A DNA stretch of 64,000 bases from Branchiostoma lanceolatum (GCF_035083965.1 NC_089726.1:12095501-12159500); one strand, 5' to 3'; shown: positions 48,038-61,970, counted from the stretch's first letter. Notes: a model not told the origin generated them from the letters alone. Translations and numbers: made by a program.

Positions 48038-51000
48038 TTAGAAGTTGTACTTGGACACATACACGGTGATGTAGGCGATGCTGCGCCCAACCACCAGGTT
48101 TGCGTTGTTCAGCCTGTCCATGTCGAGACGGAGCGTCGTGGTGAAGGGTCCCTTCAGCTGGCGCACCAGCATCACCGTGCCTGTAAGAGCACCGCCATCT
48201 GAGAAAACGGAGTGTGAAGAACGCAGGGCATGAGTGGAATGGACAATGAAATGTTCTTCCAATGGATGACGTATGGAACTGAAGAAGGAATGGACAGCAA
48301 AGTTATGTACTAGGATATCTGTCAATCAAATTGAAGTAACGTTACATGCGTAAATGTGAAGCAAGGATTGCATGCTCAAATAGCTTCCTAAAACAACACT
48401 GCTCATACCAAGGACTTGCTCATACCCACCTCCAAGCGCCCTTTTAGTGACATTGAACCAGCGACCTCTGTTTCCCTCTGTAATGCGAAACCGCAACTTG
48501 GGGATATAGCCATACACCTGTAGGAATAGCACATTGAAAAATACATCAAATCATATCTTGGCAAAATCTACTTGCTATTCCTAAACATATCAAAAGAGAA
48601 CAGTATGAATCAAGATTTCATTTTTTCTTTCCTCTGTGGAATACTGATCCCTGATGAGTCTTCTGTTAGTGTTAGGCACTAAATGCTGAAACCCACAATA
48701 CCCAAAGGTAGCATTCTTGTACAATCAGATCAAAAACAACTGTGGATATTCTTTCAAAAGATGCAGCCGAATGTTTCCATCGCCAGAAATGCGCTGAACT
48801 GGCAAAGATTTGTCCCTTTGACTAGCTGGATGTTTTTGCTCCCCGTACCTGTGCCTTCATACTGATGAGGTCCACAGGTGTGACTAGGTTGGAGGGCAGG
48901 TCCAGATAGTTGTAGGAGATGGCTGTTGTCCGCTCCATGATGCAGTCGATGTCCAACACCTTACAGGGCCCCTTCACACAACGCTGCTCGTCCGCTGAAC
49001 TGCCACTGGACAATACAGTCAAACATACATGTATCAGTAAGAAGAACATGTTGACTGAGACTAGGAAAAAGGATACAGGTCATGATTATTGATAAGGAAT
49101 TAAATTTTTCGATAATTTACATGTACGGCTAGGGAGCAGAACACTTTAGCAACTTTTTGACAAACGATAACTTAAGTAAGTTGTCTCATGTTAATGACTT
49201 CAAATTTTCTAATTGCTCTCTACAAGGTTGTAACGTTATTGCTTTATACACAGGCACAATTCTATGATCTAATGTTACAATGTAACAATGTTGTCCTTGC
49301 TTACTGTTAGTTTTATCTTTTAATGTAGTATGATTTATCATTGTTACTACAAGAAACTCGTGTACTGCTGCTACTCACCTTGGTTGGCTTTCTTCCTTAT
49401 GAAAACATACACTTTTCCCTAATTAAGTTTGGCTTGTAAATAATTTCCTAAGAAGATAATATTACTAATACTAGTATGTTTTTGTTTTCCATCATTTTCC
49501 CACTGTCTGACCATCAACAACACTTTAAAGAAGAAAACACTGAAATCCTATCATATGAAAATGTTATTTGCTACAAACTCAATGAACAGCTCTCATGATT
49601 TCACACTACATGGCCGTACATGTACTGTAAATGCATTGAAGTTTGCATGGTTTTCATTTTGTATTTGAAACAATAGAAGCGCTACAGTCATTGGTGAGCA
49701 AAAAGTTTCGAGATGGTTTTAAGTTTGCGCTGAAGACTTCACCGCAAAAACAGCGAACATAAAACCACTGCAAACATTGCTACATTTACAGTACTTTTCT
49801 AACGGTATGAAGTTGACAAATCTACAAGGATGACTTCCTGAAAGTAATCTTTAATGCTTTAAGCCAGCAAGTTACATGTAGATATCAGAAACATAGTCAA
49901 AGATACATGAACATACTGCAAGCTGTGACACATTTCTAAACATTATCCTTGGTACAAAAAGTCATGATCTTTTTTGGGGGTAGGACAGCCTCTTAAAAGC
50001 AGAGGAAAGGCTAAGGCTTGTTTTGGACATCTTTTAAGGCATTTCCATTAGGCTATTTTGTCAGGTTTTCTTTTTGTGTGGCAGCCAGATTAAAAACCCT
50101 AAAATAGACATCCAAAACAGGCCAGAGCCCAACCTCTGCTTGGAGAGTAGGCAGGACTCTTATACATACCATTTATACTGATGTGGCTTATCAAATGTAT
50201 AGAGTAATATGCAACATTAAATACAAAAAGTTAATAATATAGAAAAAATAATACATATCAAAGAACAAAAATATTCAGAAATCTTGGAAAGCAAACCTTT
50301 CAACATACTAGTAACAGCATGATGACAGCAATTCAAACTAAATGTCAGGAAAGCAGCAAAATTAAAACTCTGTACCTTTGAACCCCAAACCCTGTGTACT
50401 ACAAAACAGACAAATCCCCCATTTCTGGGAGGCATGGAGTAGATAAGAGGATTTGGAGTTTAAAGGTTTAAGAATGTTGCATTTTCTTGATCATGTTATG
50501 CTTGATAATTTCTGGCTTGGTTAAAGTTACTATTCAGAAACAAGGGACTTAGCAAACTCAAAGGGTTAAAATCCAAGTAGTACAAAGTGTAACTGTTACT
50601 ACCTACATGTTTTGATTTGATGAGAAGCTGCCCATAACAGAAAAATTTAAAAGAGGAATGTTTCAATCTCAAAAATTGGCATATACTATTTTTATATTGT
50701 TTTGGTGACACGATTAACGAAAACAAGTATTTAGACATAATACATACCTCACAGAAATATCCCTACCCAATTTTCAAGGGAGACACTATGAACCGTCTAA
50801 TAAAAAAACCATTAGGAAAGTTGACAATGATGAATTGACATGATACAGGACATATTTTGGTCACAATGGGCAGACTTCCCACACATTCTCCTGGTATAAT
50901 TATTTCTTCATACTTGAAATAACCTATCATATTATGTAAATAAATCTGCAAAATAAGACATTGCATTTAGTTACATGTATTCATGGGTTGGACATGTCCT

Positions 51001-54000
51001 CAGACTTTAACACTCTTCATTTTTATCTTCCAATACATGAAGGTGGAGGAGTCTGTGGGGATTGAAGGTACATAGAAAAACAGGCAGATATAAAGAGGAG
51101 TTGGAAGGAAAAGGGATGACCGGCTGGGAACTGCCACATGTAACATTATGAGACAAGCACATAAGTGAAGAAGCTGACATGATGTTGACTACATATAACA
51201 AGATGGCTGTTACACTTCAATTTGTTTTGGCACAGTAAAAGAAAAAATAGCCTGGATCCCAGACCCCCAAACTCTATAGATATTTTAGAGTTTGGGGGTC
51301 TGGCATCCAGGCTAAAGAAAAAAAAAACTACATGTAATTACAGTAAAACTTGGAATATTGTAATATAGAAGATAAAGCTTTACATTCCCTGTAATACCCA
51401 ATTTAAAGCCTGTACATGTGCCTAAAAAAGTAAGGAATTATGTCCTTCTTCCCCCAACCAGCCTGTACTAAATTTCATCTTTAAATCATCGTCATTTCGT
51501 TACACTTATTGGCTATTAACTGTCCTTTGCTTACCGTTGGCATACCTAAACATGCAGGGACATCTGCAATTCCATACAAAATCTTCAAACTTTCATCTTC
51601 CAGCAATTTAACATTACATGTATATCAAAAGCTCATACATATGACTACACCTGGGAGGACACATAGTTACCTATATCTGCAGGCCCAAATTTCTTCACGT
51701 AGATACTTGTCAGCTACATGTATTAGAATTACAAGTTTTGAATACTGTGCTATACTAGTAGTATTGGACTTCACAATCATATTACAATCATTACATGTGG
51801 GATATTTCTAAAAATTACTCTGTGTGATGCAAGGGAATGCATTCTCAAAAGCAATCAAATGTTGATCCAGAAATTGCCGTAAAATTTCTTCTGGTTAATT
51901 TCTTTGCTAAGCCAGTGTCCATTATAACTCTGAAACCTTAGTTTAAGCATGACATGTTTTGTATAGGCCCATATTTGAAGGACCTAATCTCATATAAACT
52001 ACACCATGTCACTAGAAGGTGTATTTGGTGACATAGATGAAGATTCGAGCAACGTTTCGACTGCGGACTTCCGACTCCCGGAACATTTTCATCTCCAACT
52101 CCAGCTGGTGTTCCGCCGGGCCCGGGATCGAAGTCTCCATCTTGACGATGGCGCTGTATCTGTCCTCCTGCATCAGCGTGAAATAATCCCGCTCGTTCCC
52201 GGCCAGGGTAAACTCAAATCTGTCCTGCGGGTAGCGGAGAGCGGCACTCATTTTGAAGAGGTTTGCGGGCGTGCGAATGCCGCTGGGGAAGGTTAGGTAG
52301 TTGAAACTGATGGACGTTGGCTCGGCTTTGCACACCTCATCGTCATACGGACATGGGTTATGCTCACATCGGCTACGTGGGGGAGCAGACAAGGAAATCT
52401 ACGTGAGTGCATGAAACATGCAGGTGACGTGACAACCTACAAATGTAGAAAATACACATGTCGAATGAAACATGCAAAAAACATAAGCTATGAATAAGGT
52501 GGCTGTGTCTATCATAAGCTAATATACATCTCTGTGAAGACGTATATTAGAAATGACAACTGTGATGAAACTATATTTTGGCAACACTACAATGCAATAG
52601 TTATGGTGCTGAAGAAATACCTAAGATTTTATGATCGAACTATAAATATTCCAATGACTTGATGTATAAGAGTCTGGTAAGACTCTACACAAAAAGTAGA
52701 TCATCTTTTGTAGACAACTTTGACACATAGATTTTGGCTCAAACCAACAGCCTTAAAGCTTTACCATTCAAAACAATGATTGGGTTGTAGAAACTTGGTT
52801 GCAAAATGTTGGTTGGTTAAGAATACATGGTCATGTCATACATGCATTTTGGTTGAGATCTGACAACAGCAAGTGGAATGTGTTTGCTGACCAGGTAGAA
52901 TGTTGCAGTCAGAAATGTTTGTGCTGCCATAAACAAAGACCTACTGTAACAGCTACATGTACCTTGCTCTACAAATTCCTGCAGTGATCTACTAGCTGTG
53001 GTTTCTGTGATCATGCAGACCTACATGTATGATATGACTGAACTACACCACTATTCACTTGTGCCTAGTTACAGCAACAGCAGACCATGTACACGTAGCA
53101 TTCTACCAGCCTTGCCTGTGCATGAGCACTGAGTGGATGTAGAAGGGTTCAACATAGTTGCTGTAAACCTAAACTTGCCATTGTAGAAATCTGACAGCTG
53201 CCTGTGTATGGACAAACCTGGTCTCCTTGTAGATTCCCAAACTACTAACATCTCACTGATAGGCCAGTTGTCAATAACAGGCATAGAGCTTTGGTATGGT
53301 ACACATGTATATCATTGTACAGAAGATGTTATTTAGAGAAAGGACCTCCTTGTTCAGAATTATAAGGTCTCAAGCATGTCTAGTATAAACTACTAGTCAG
53401 GTTACAAGTGAGAGCGCAAGCTTACCATTATGACTGTAGTAACTTAGCAACACAACTGGTATTTTTTTTTTTTGTCATTGGGCTCAGAAATCTCTGATTC
53501 TGATTTCTTCTACTACATTTGTATTTCAATTTTATCTTACCCTGCATATAAACTGTGATAGACTTCTACTCAACTACCCAAAATAATAATTCCAGGGGGT
53601 GGACTACATTGTTAGCAAAAGTCAGAAGCTGTGCTTTCAACCATTTGTTACCTGGTAGATATATTTTTCAAACATAGTTAGAGATTAATTCAATTGATAA
53701 TATTCAAGACAGTACTGATATTATATGGATGTACAGCAAGGACTAACTGCTGCCCCTTTCTTACCTCTAGATACATGTACATGTATAAACAAACTACATG
53801 ACTTGTATGTATGTAGCAACTGAAGAAAGCAACTGTACAACTTATTCAGTTTCATCCACCTTTCTTCATCAACGTTTTTTTCCTACATTGTTTACAGGAG
53901 ATTCACACAATAGAGGTAATGTTAATCTGAAAGGCACTTACGTGGGCGTGGTCTTTACATAGTTGTCAGGACAGGTGACATCATGGCATCGATATCCCCC

Positions 54001-57000
54001 ACGGATGTTGAAGCACTCCTGCTGCTCAGTGCAGTTGTGCAAGCCTGTATCACACTCCTTCAGGTCTGCAATAACAGGACATTGAACTTGAACTTTACCT
54101 TTCTATACCCACCACATCTAAAGAATACACAGGAAAATTACAGTCGATGTCATGACTCATGAGAACATTATTTTCACGATTTGTGGCATACATGTGAGAA
54201 AGGTTGACCTATGAATTCTAGGCTTCTTGCCACTGGCACTTCAGCCTGCAACTGGCTATACATGTATGTATCAGTAGGTCTAAAAGCACAATTCAAAATC
54301 TTTCTTTGGTACAGTAGCAATTTCTCCTTGGACATGCAAATGAAACAGAATATTCATACCAAGTACAGTTGAACCTTACCAGCACATGAGCGGTCGTCCT
54401 GTAACAGCTCATACCCAGGTGGACACCTGCAGGTGTACGACCCGCGTGTGTTCACACATTCGTGCATGCACAGGGACCCCTGCCCCTGCCCGCTGTACAG
54501 GGCACACTCGTCCGTGTCCTCACACGTTCGACCGTCACTCGCCACGCGGTAACCACGGTTACAGGAGCACTGGAAGGATCCGTACACGTTGATGCATCGC
54601 TGCTCACACGGGTTGTTGTCACACTCATTTAAATCTATAAACATCAACAAACGAAATATAGTTATCATACTCTAATTATAAGGAAAAAAGTGTTCCTTCT
54701 ATTCTGCCTTAAAAAGTCAAACTTTTAAGGTGGCTGGTTAATCTTGACTCTTGTAAGGAATTAGGACATATAAAGACCTTTTTTCTACAATCACGTTCAG
54801 TTGAGACTACTCAGTGCCTAATTTCAATCATACTTTAAACAGAACCAACAGCACATGTTCCAAAATGATTCTGGTATTACACTTAACAGGAATCTTCTCT
54901 TAGCTTGAACTTTATCATAGATCACTTTGGTTTAATGTCATGACATTGTGGTCAGGTTGGAAGGTACTGGCTAACTGTGAATTGTCATTTACACACTGTG
55001 AAACAAAATCTACTCACTTCCCACGCAAAATATCCCCTGCTCCTGACAGCCGAGTGATTTTTGTTACAATCATGCTCCAGACAGATATAATGTAGTACTG
55101 GGGGTTAAGAGTTTTATTCCATCAGCCTACCTTTGCAGTTTCTGTTGTCTCCTGCCAGTTCGAATCCCTCGCGACACTCGCACGTGTACGACCCCTCCGT
55201 GTTGATGCAGGACTGTGCACACACTCGCCCGGCAAACCGAATACACTCATCAATATCTGCAGTGGCACGGACAATAATCATGATTTAAAACTGCCATGTA
55301 TACAGTAGTTTTCATAATCAGACTGCAGTAGGAAATAGCTTCAAGCAACGTAGAAGCTGCAAAGCAAGGAAAAAGTAGAATCATTAAAATTCAAGCTTAT
55401 GTCAGACTTCAGAAGGAAATGTGGCACCATTTAAGCACATGAGACTGTACAACATTAATTTGTTAGACCTTTGACGCTAACAGTAAAGCAAACGGGTTAG
55501 AGGACTTGTGTGAGTGGTAAAACCAGAAATGTGTGCATGGAGTGTTGGAACAGGTGGAGCACGAGTAGGGCATATGGCACTAGGGCTGCATGGGTTTGAA
55601 CAGTCTTGAGCCAACATATCAAAATCAGGAATAGTGTTTCAAATCAAAGCACCATAAGGACCCTATAAGTTCTTAAATGGAACAGACCTCATCACAGTCT
55701 GTGATGGCTAAAGGGATGTCCATGTTCAGTTAGCCAAGGCTTTGACATGGTATACATATGTATACATGTATACTGATAAGCAAATTGCAGAATACGTAAT
55801 GTAATGTAATGTAGTTGACACACACATAACTCCAGCTTGCACCTTACATGGATCTTCTGCTCCTTTAATACTGACCTTACCACCATTTTGACCATATACC
55901 TCTAGCCTTTTGGTTCCATTTTTGCAGTGGTTGTGGAGTTAGACTACAGGCAGAAGTTTACATTATAGTTTATTACATTGGTCACTCTTGTAAACCGGGA
56001 TTATTCCCATAATGTCAGGACAGTTGAAATTCAAGAATGTAACCCTGTTATGCATCATCTTTAGAGAGCACCTAAGTTAGCTTCCTAAGCTGTAGTTTCA
56101 CACAACCTTCACTGAAGACTAAACAAATTAAAGGTTACTAAGTTAAAAAGGTCAGTTTGTATCCCAATGATGACCTCTCACATATCACTTTCCAAATGTT
56201 ACGTACTGAGAGGTAAATGTTATGGGGCTGAATATGCAAATAGCTATGAAATTCTAATACTACTAAGTGTGGGAAACATACCATTCTGTTTCACATCACC
56301 TAACTTTCTAAAGATTTGAGGACACCAGGAAAGGATGACTTCACTAGTACAGTCTGTTAGCTATTTCTGTCCCAGTTAGTTTCTACAGAATATCTGTTGA
56401 TGACTACCTTGCAGCTCTTACCCTCGCAGAGTTTGTTGGCAAGGTTTGCGACGAATCCTTTCCTGCACTGGCATCGGTACGTCCCAATATAGTTCTGGCA
56501 CAGGGAGTGGGGGGGACAGAGCCCCAGTCTACACTCATCCGCATCTGGGGTGCAAATGGGGGGCTGCAAGGCTCAACGCAGCGCAAGGCACCCACTCCTC
56601 ATGAGTGGGCACCTTGCTCTGGGCTCGTCACAGTACTGTCGCTTAAGTGTTCGTTGCTTGGGAGCATTTGTTCTGTGTTTTTAACACTCAAAAGGCCAGC
56701 TCAGATATGAAGCATCACCTACGTACTGTTCCTTTTCCCTCCATCCTTTTATTTCCAGTGTTATGCTATTGCTCAGTGTTTTGCCTGTTTAGCTTGCATG
56801 AAAGCCCCGAGTAAATCCACAGTGTACAAGTGTGTCAGACTGTTGTAACGGAACAGCAAACAAAGAAACAGGTCAATTAATAACTGTTACACATTCACAG
56901 AAGGTGTCAGCAGGGGTACATGTAGATGTAAGAGTTAGGCTTTCTACATCCTTCACAGATTAAAGGACCTGCAAGGGTTACATGTGAGCTTTAATGTTCA

Positions 57001-60000
57001 AGGGGAAACATGGCTTTACACACAGTAGGAAAACCAAGGGTCACATGGCAATGCAAAACAGAACAAAGATAAAAATCATACATAATCCTATATTATAACT
57101 TACTATAACTTAATCAAAACATTATGCAGAATATACACATTCAACATTATACACAGAATGGCATTTTCATTTACCTCACATTCTTCTTGGTTTGCATAAT
57201 CCTAAACAGACTGTTCAAGTTCAAAATTGGTAGTGGCAGAGCATCTCTTCATGCATGTAGCAGAATAGAGAAGAAGCAAACATAGACTCTGAGATGTCAT
57301 CAGTTACCTTGGCAGGTTCTTGTGGACTGGTCAGCTGTGTAGCCAGAAGGACACTGACATATGTAGGACCCTCTGTTGTTCTTACACTCGGACAGGCCCT
57401 GGCAGTCATGGGTTCCTCGTGCACACTCATCAATGTCTACACAACAATGGCAAAAGTCAGGCAGTGTCATGATACTGAAAACCCATACATTGTACCATGT
57501 ACAATTGCTGAGCAATTAAGTTCATTCATTCATTTATTCATTGTAAATGTTGACATTTCTGCAGTGGTTTTATGTTTGCATTGACTTCTTCATTGCAAAC
57601 GTAAAACCACTCTGAAAATGCTTTTTCTGTCTTCTTCCTGCCAACCACATTCTGCCGACCTCAAACTTAAAACCACACTGAACATTCCATTTTTTCCTGA
57701 CTGTGAAATTAATACCAGCAAACTTAAAGGCAATTACCGTATTTCCCTTCTCTGTGCAAACCTGCTACAGGAAACCATAGAATGCTACTAGTACAATAAG
57801 GAGTGCAAGTAATCTAAGTTTTTGGTAATCAACAGCCACTCACCTTCACAATTACTCTCGTCTTCATTCAGCTCATAACCAGCTCCACATGTCACCAGAC
57901 GCTGACATCTGCAGAAGGAAACACCAACACAAAAGTTGAACATGCAGGCCTGTGCAATGCCTCATCTATTTCAGTCAAGAAACAAGAAAGCAGACTTTTA
58001 TGTTTTACATATGCATGTACTTCCAATAAAGCGAAACATAAAGCTAGTGGCTCAGTTATTCTCAATAAGCATGCAAATGTATGCAATCAACTACATGTAT
58101 ATGACATATAATATCATGTAATCAAATGACATCCACATGAGGTATCTTGCAATAACAAGAACCATATGACAGATATGCCACATCTACCTGTATTACATTA
58201 AATTTTACATACTACACTTCCATCTTGAAGTTCTCTCACCTGTAGGAGCCGACGGTGTTTATACACTTGGTGCCCCTCGGACAGCTGGATCCATCACATT
58301 CATTTATGTCTGAAAGGTCATGGTCAACCGTAAGTGTGGTCCTTAAAAATGTAGATACAAACAGAAAGTAGTATGCACTAAGGGACACAGTTGTCTTTAA
58401 CCTCTTTGTTTTAGAATCAACAGCTACTGATATGATTAGAGGGGACAAAATCTATCATTGCCCTATATAAATGTATTGTGCGATATGACTGTTCATTGAA
58501 TTGAGTTGTCTTTTTTATCTTTTCAACACTTTTTCTGATCATTTTGTACAGTATTTTTTGTTGCACAGTATTGTCCTAGTCTGTATAGACTAACTGACAG
58601 TAGTAAATGTATTCTAAAATATTGTCCTAGTCTGCATAGACTCAGTGACAGTAATAGAATAATGTATCTTAAAATATTATCAAGACCAACTGACTGTATA
58701 AACTGACCAACACAGTTGCCGGTCCTGTCGTAGTTGTAGCCCACCCCACACTGGACCCTGGGCACACAGCGGAAGGACCCGGGCTGGTTGGTGCATTCAA
58801 ACCCTGCCTCACACTCGTCCACTCCAAGTTCACATTCATCCATATCTGGAAACGTTCAAGGGTTTGGTAGTTAACACAGATTGTGTAGTCACAGTCTTCA
58901 AGAAAATGCTTGCGAATAACTTTTGGGCTTTCTGTAATTAAAAACTAGCAGCTAAGTGTAGTTACGTGTGTGAATTTGGAAGATTGGTTGTATTCATCTT
59001 GTCATATCGCCTAAAAAGCGTTTTTCAATGTGCCCTGAAGGTTCCTGATTGACTATGGAGGGATCATCAGACCAAACCTCCCAGACAGTTAAACATTTGG
59101 CTGAAAGATCTGTAATACATGTAGCATTCAGTTGACACACTTGAAAAATAAAAGAACTACCTACATGACATCAGTCATTACATTTTGCTACTTCAATAAA
59201 AGGATTAGGATAATCATAACAGCCAATTGTTTGTTTCATGAGCTCTACACCTACCGACACATTCCCCTGCAGGGTTCATCTCGTAGCCTGTGCCGCAGCC
59301 TAAGATGCGTCGACAGGTGAAGGAGCCCATGGTGTTGAAGCACTCCTGCCCCTCCTGGCAGTCGTCCGTGTTGTACGCACACTCGTTCACATCTGGAACA
59401 AGAACCTCAGAGTCATACGTCCATGAAATATTTTTTGTGAATTTCTTGTTTTACTCACCAATTCTGTCTAATGCACTTTGGATCCAGGCCAAGCCTGCCA
59501 CACCAATTTGGACCTGGGCCTGGCTGGTTACATGTACAGTATATCATGGGTGGTAGGCCGAAGAATTCTTGTTGGGAAGGACAACCGCAGCGCGGTGCAT
59601 CATCTGACCAACCAGGGAAAAGCCCTGGTCGGAGTGATCTCCCGTCCTCCATTGCGAGTGCTAAGCTAGCCCTATCTTTCAAGTCTCTTAAAACGCAACT
59701 TTCATCAACTTATACACACCATCACAGGATAAACCATCTCTGTTGAGTTGGTAACCAAGGAGACAGGAACATTGGATCCCAGTCCCCGTCCCCAAACAGC
59801 TCTGCTCACAGGGGGAGTTTTCACACTGGGAGTCATCACTGGACTGCCCGGGACCGCTAGTGCTGGTGTCTGCAATTCAAGACAAGGCATTATGGGCAAG
59901 GGAGAAAATACTTGTAACTACTGTACTTGAACAAGACAGTGCTATACTTGTCCAGGTCAAATATTGCCATATACCTAAAGTTGCTCTTAAGGTGTTAAAT

Positions 60001-61970
60001 GTATCATTTTAAGATACACTGTAGATCTTATCAAACCTGTAGGGACAAATAGAGACAAATACCATAGTCTTGACAATATCATTGGAAATCTAGGTATGAG
60101 CCTTCCTTGCCCTTCAAAGCTCTTTTCATGAGGAATCATCCATCAAACTTTTGTAATTGTAACTTTGTATACCATTATCGAAGAATAAAAAGGTGCTGCT
60201 TATCATCACCTAATATGCAAGTCTTGTCATCCGCCTGTAGTCGGTAGCCCTCCCTGCAGCGGCACACATGTCCTGATGCCGTATTTATACAGATGTGCTC
60301 GCACAGCCGCCCTAAAAACCTCTCGCACATACCTGACGGACAGAATAAGAAATTGAAACATGAAGAAGGATAATGTTGCTGACACTTTCACAAGACTAAA
60401 GTGCCCTTACAGAGATTACATAGGCTGACAATTTCAAAATGTTAATCTATGAAAGGAGCGAAAAACTACTAAGATCAATAGAGCCCTATAACTGCATTTT
60501 TTTTCTAGTCAACATTTAGGACTAGGAGTTGCAGAAAAGTTTCCAGAAATGTTTCCAAAGATCCTTAACTAGAAAATAGTACAAGTCATGTAGTACTGAA
60601 CAGTGGCTTTCATTCCATACATGGATACTGATATAACTTAATATTGACAAATAAGAATCTAAAACCTTAATTATACTCAATAAGAGAATCCCTAATAAAA
60701 CATGATTTCTGTTGTAATCTCTTAACATGCTCTTTCATCAACTTATACAGATACAAAAAGAATACTGCAAAATGCCCTCTCCTAGTCCTAGAGTACCTGA
60801 TGGTTGCAGGGGTGCAGAGGTGGCAGTAGGTGGCCTGTTGGTGGCAACGATTTTCCCATTCAGACAGCAGTCCTTGTACGCCTCGGCACAGTACGACCCC
60901 AGGTTGAGCGACTTGACGGAGGAGATGTCACAGCGCAGCAGCTGGCGATGAGCCACCAGGCCCAACTGGCAACACTCACAGCATTTCTAGCCAACAGAAA
61001 TACAGAACATAGGTTAACACCTTGTCTTTTCTGTCAAGCAGCAGTACATGCTAAAGTCATTAGGGGCTAGATCCTCCCTCCAGTGAGCTATAGATCATGA
61101 TACATCCATAGTACATAAGGGTCCATAGTGTAACTGCAAAATAAATAACCAAAAAAATCACATGTTTATCTGGGACACAATATTTCATGTGCTTCAGTTA
61201 CCTTGTACTCTTTTCCTTGGCATTCGTCAAACGAGAAGCGTGTTTTGCAGACTCCACCAGACCGTCCGTGCATGATGCCATCATAGCACTCTTGGGACCT
61301 GTACATGCACGATGTATGTAGGGAAAGGGTCATGCAAGGGGAAAGGAAAGTTTAAGGTGGTAGTCAAAAAAACTTTTCTTACCATCCAACCCCTTAATTT
61401 CTATGTGCTACCAATAATCTTTTATACTTCACTTGAAAGTTCATCTGTGTTGGTAGAAGTCATTCTGTATCAAAGTTGAACTGTAATTGCCAACACAAAA
61501 AATTGGGCTTAACCCAAATTTTGGACTGATCAACTAAAGGAATAAGCAACTTTGTTCAACTTTACAGTTTGACTACCATTCATAAAAGTTATTCATGGCA
61601 AACTGTACATGTATGGATCAGCTGCTCCGAGGTGTATTCATCATATACTGGTCCATATCAGCCATGGTGTGTGTAGAGTTGGGAATACTGCAGTTCATTA
61701 ATACCCTTTCTGTTTCATTCAATCTATATGAACTTCTCAAGTTGGTACATTGCATGCCAAAATAATGTGGGAAAGCTCATCCTCCTCATGCTTCAACCCA
61801 CCTTCTCTCCCGATGGCAGCACACCCTGGCCGTGATGCGGCAGTTCTCGATGTCCTCTGATTGGACGTTGATCAGTCCGTAGGGGAGGTTGGCACAGTCC
61901 TGATCGGGGTTCTGCTTGGCCAGCTCAGACCCCCTTGTACAGCATTCTGACATGGAGGCCAAGAACTGGG
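48038..61970 (-). CDS. FBLN1: Fibulin-1, D-type isoform (first exon missing)
   Basis: Fibulin-1 is a secreted calcium-binding matrix and basement-membrane glycoprotein. Shared exons on the - strand: 61802-61970, 61202-61298, 60797-60986, 60210-60332, 59720-59869, 59255-59392, 58708-58845, 58240-58309, 57844-57908, 57308-57436, 56422-56544, 55131-55256, 54380-54634 and 53942-54065. D-type end exons: 48849-49005, 48430-48517 and 48038-48198. Frame is intact (767 codons visible). The first three exons encode anaphylatoxin-like modules with paired cysteines (SECCTRG, VCCHRE, KCCECC, KDCC). Eleven EGF-like domains follow, most opening with the calcium-binding D-x-(N/D)-E-C pattern; one is split over 58240-58309 and 57844-57908. 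The end is the fibulin-type C-terminal module ([24 protein letters not shown]). The signal-peptide exon was not found and probably lies beyond 64000. Human fibulin-1 has nine EGF-like domains, so two extra are present here. Confidence 0.9.
49989..50150. mobile_element. Degenerate fold-back element
   Basis: The outer ends CCTCTTAAAAGCAGAGG and CCTCTGCTTGGAGAG are imperfect inverted copies. Inner arms GGCTTGTTTTGGACATC and GACATCCAAAACAGGCC also pair with few mismatches. The CTTGGAGAGTAG right end matches that of the palindrome at 31919-32108. Confidence 0.55.
51248..51314. repeat. Inverted repeat with 28-bp arms
   Basis: Arms 51248-51275 and 51287-51314 pair with one mismatch across an 11-nt loop. 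The outer ends begin TAGCCTGGAT. It lies in the D-type intron of fibulin-1 and may be a tiny MITE or a structured RNA element. Confidence 0.75.
52012..52372 (-). CDS. FBLN1: Alternative terminal exon of fibulin-1 (C-type isoform)
   Basis: This exon is preceded by a CCACGTAG acceptor in phase 2, the phase left by the last shared exon (53942-54065), and ends in its own TAG. It encodes about 120 residues starting [14 protein letters not shown] and ending [10 protein letters not shown], a second version of the fibulin C-terminal module. It lies between the shared EGF exons and the D-type exons, the same order as in vertebrate FBLN1. Joined to the shared exons it gives an intact frame of 752 codons plus stop. 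Confidence 0.85.
56583..56617. repeat. Short hairpin near a fibulin-1 exon
   Basis: GCAAGGCACCCACTC and GAGTGGGCACCTTGC form 15-bp arms with one mismatch and a 5-nt loop, about 40 bp upstream (in - strand sense) of the acceptor at 56544. Confidence 0.6.
59610..59716 (+). mobile_element. Possible retrotransposon reverse-transcriptase tail fragment
   Basis: In the + frame this intronic stretch reads [20 protein letters not shown] followed by a KTQLSS-like end. It resembles the extreme C-terminus of many non-LTR reverse transcriptases (a W-x-x-LP...FK..L pattern). It is short, has no complete domain and ends near the acceptor side of the next fibulin-1 exon. The assignment is by pattern only. 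Confidence 0.35.

Larger units (their letters stand above)
49006..52011. other. Fibulin-1 interval between the C-type and D-type terminal exons
   Basis: This 3-kb stretch is the C-type 3' UTR and D-type intron sequence. It holds a degenerate fold-back element at 49989-50150 and a hairpin at 51248-51314. No exon with fibulin similarity was found. Confidence 0.5.
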
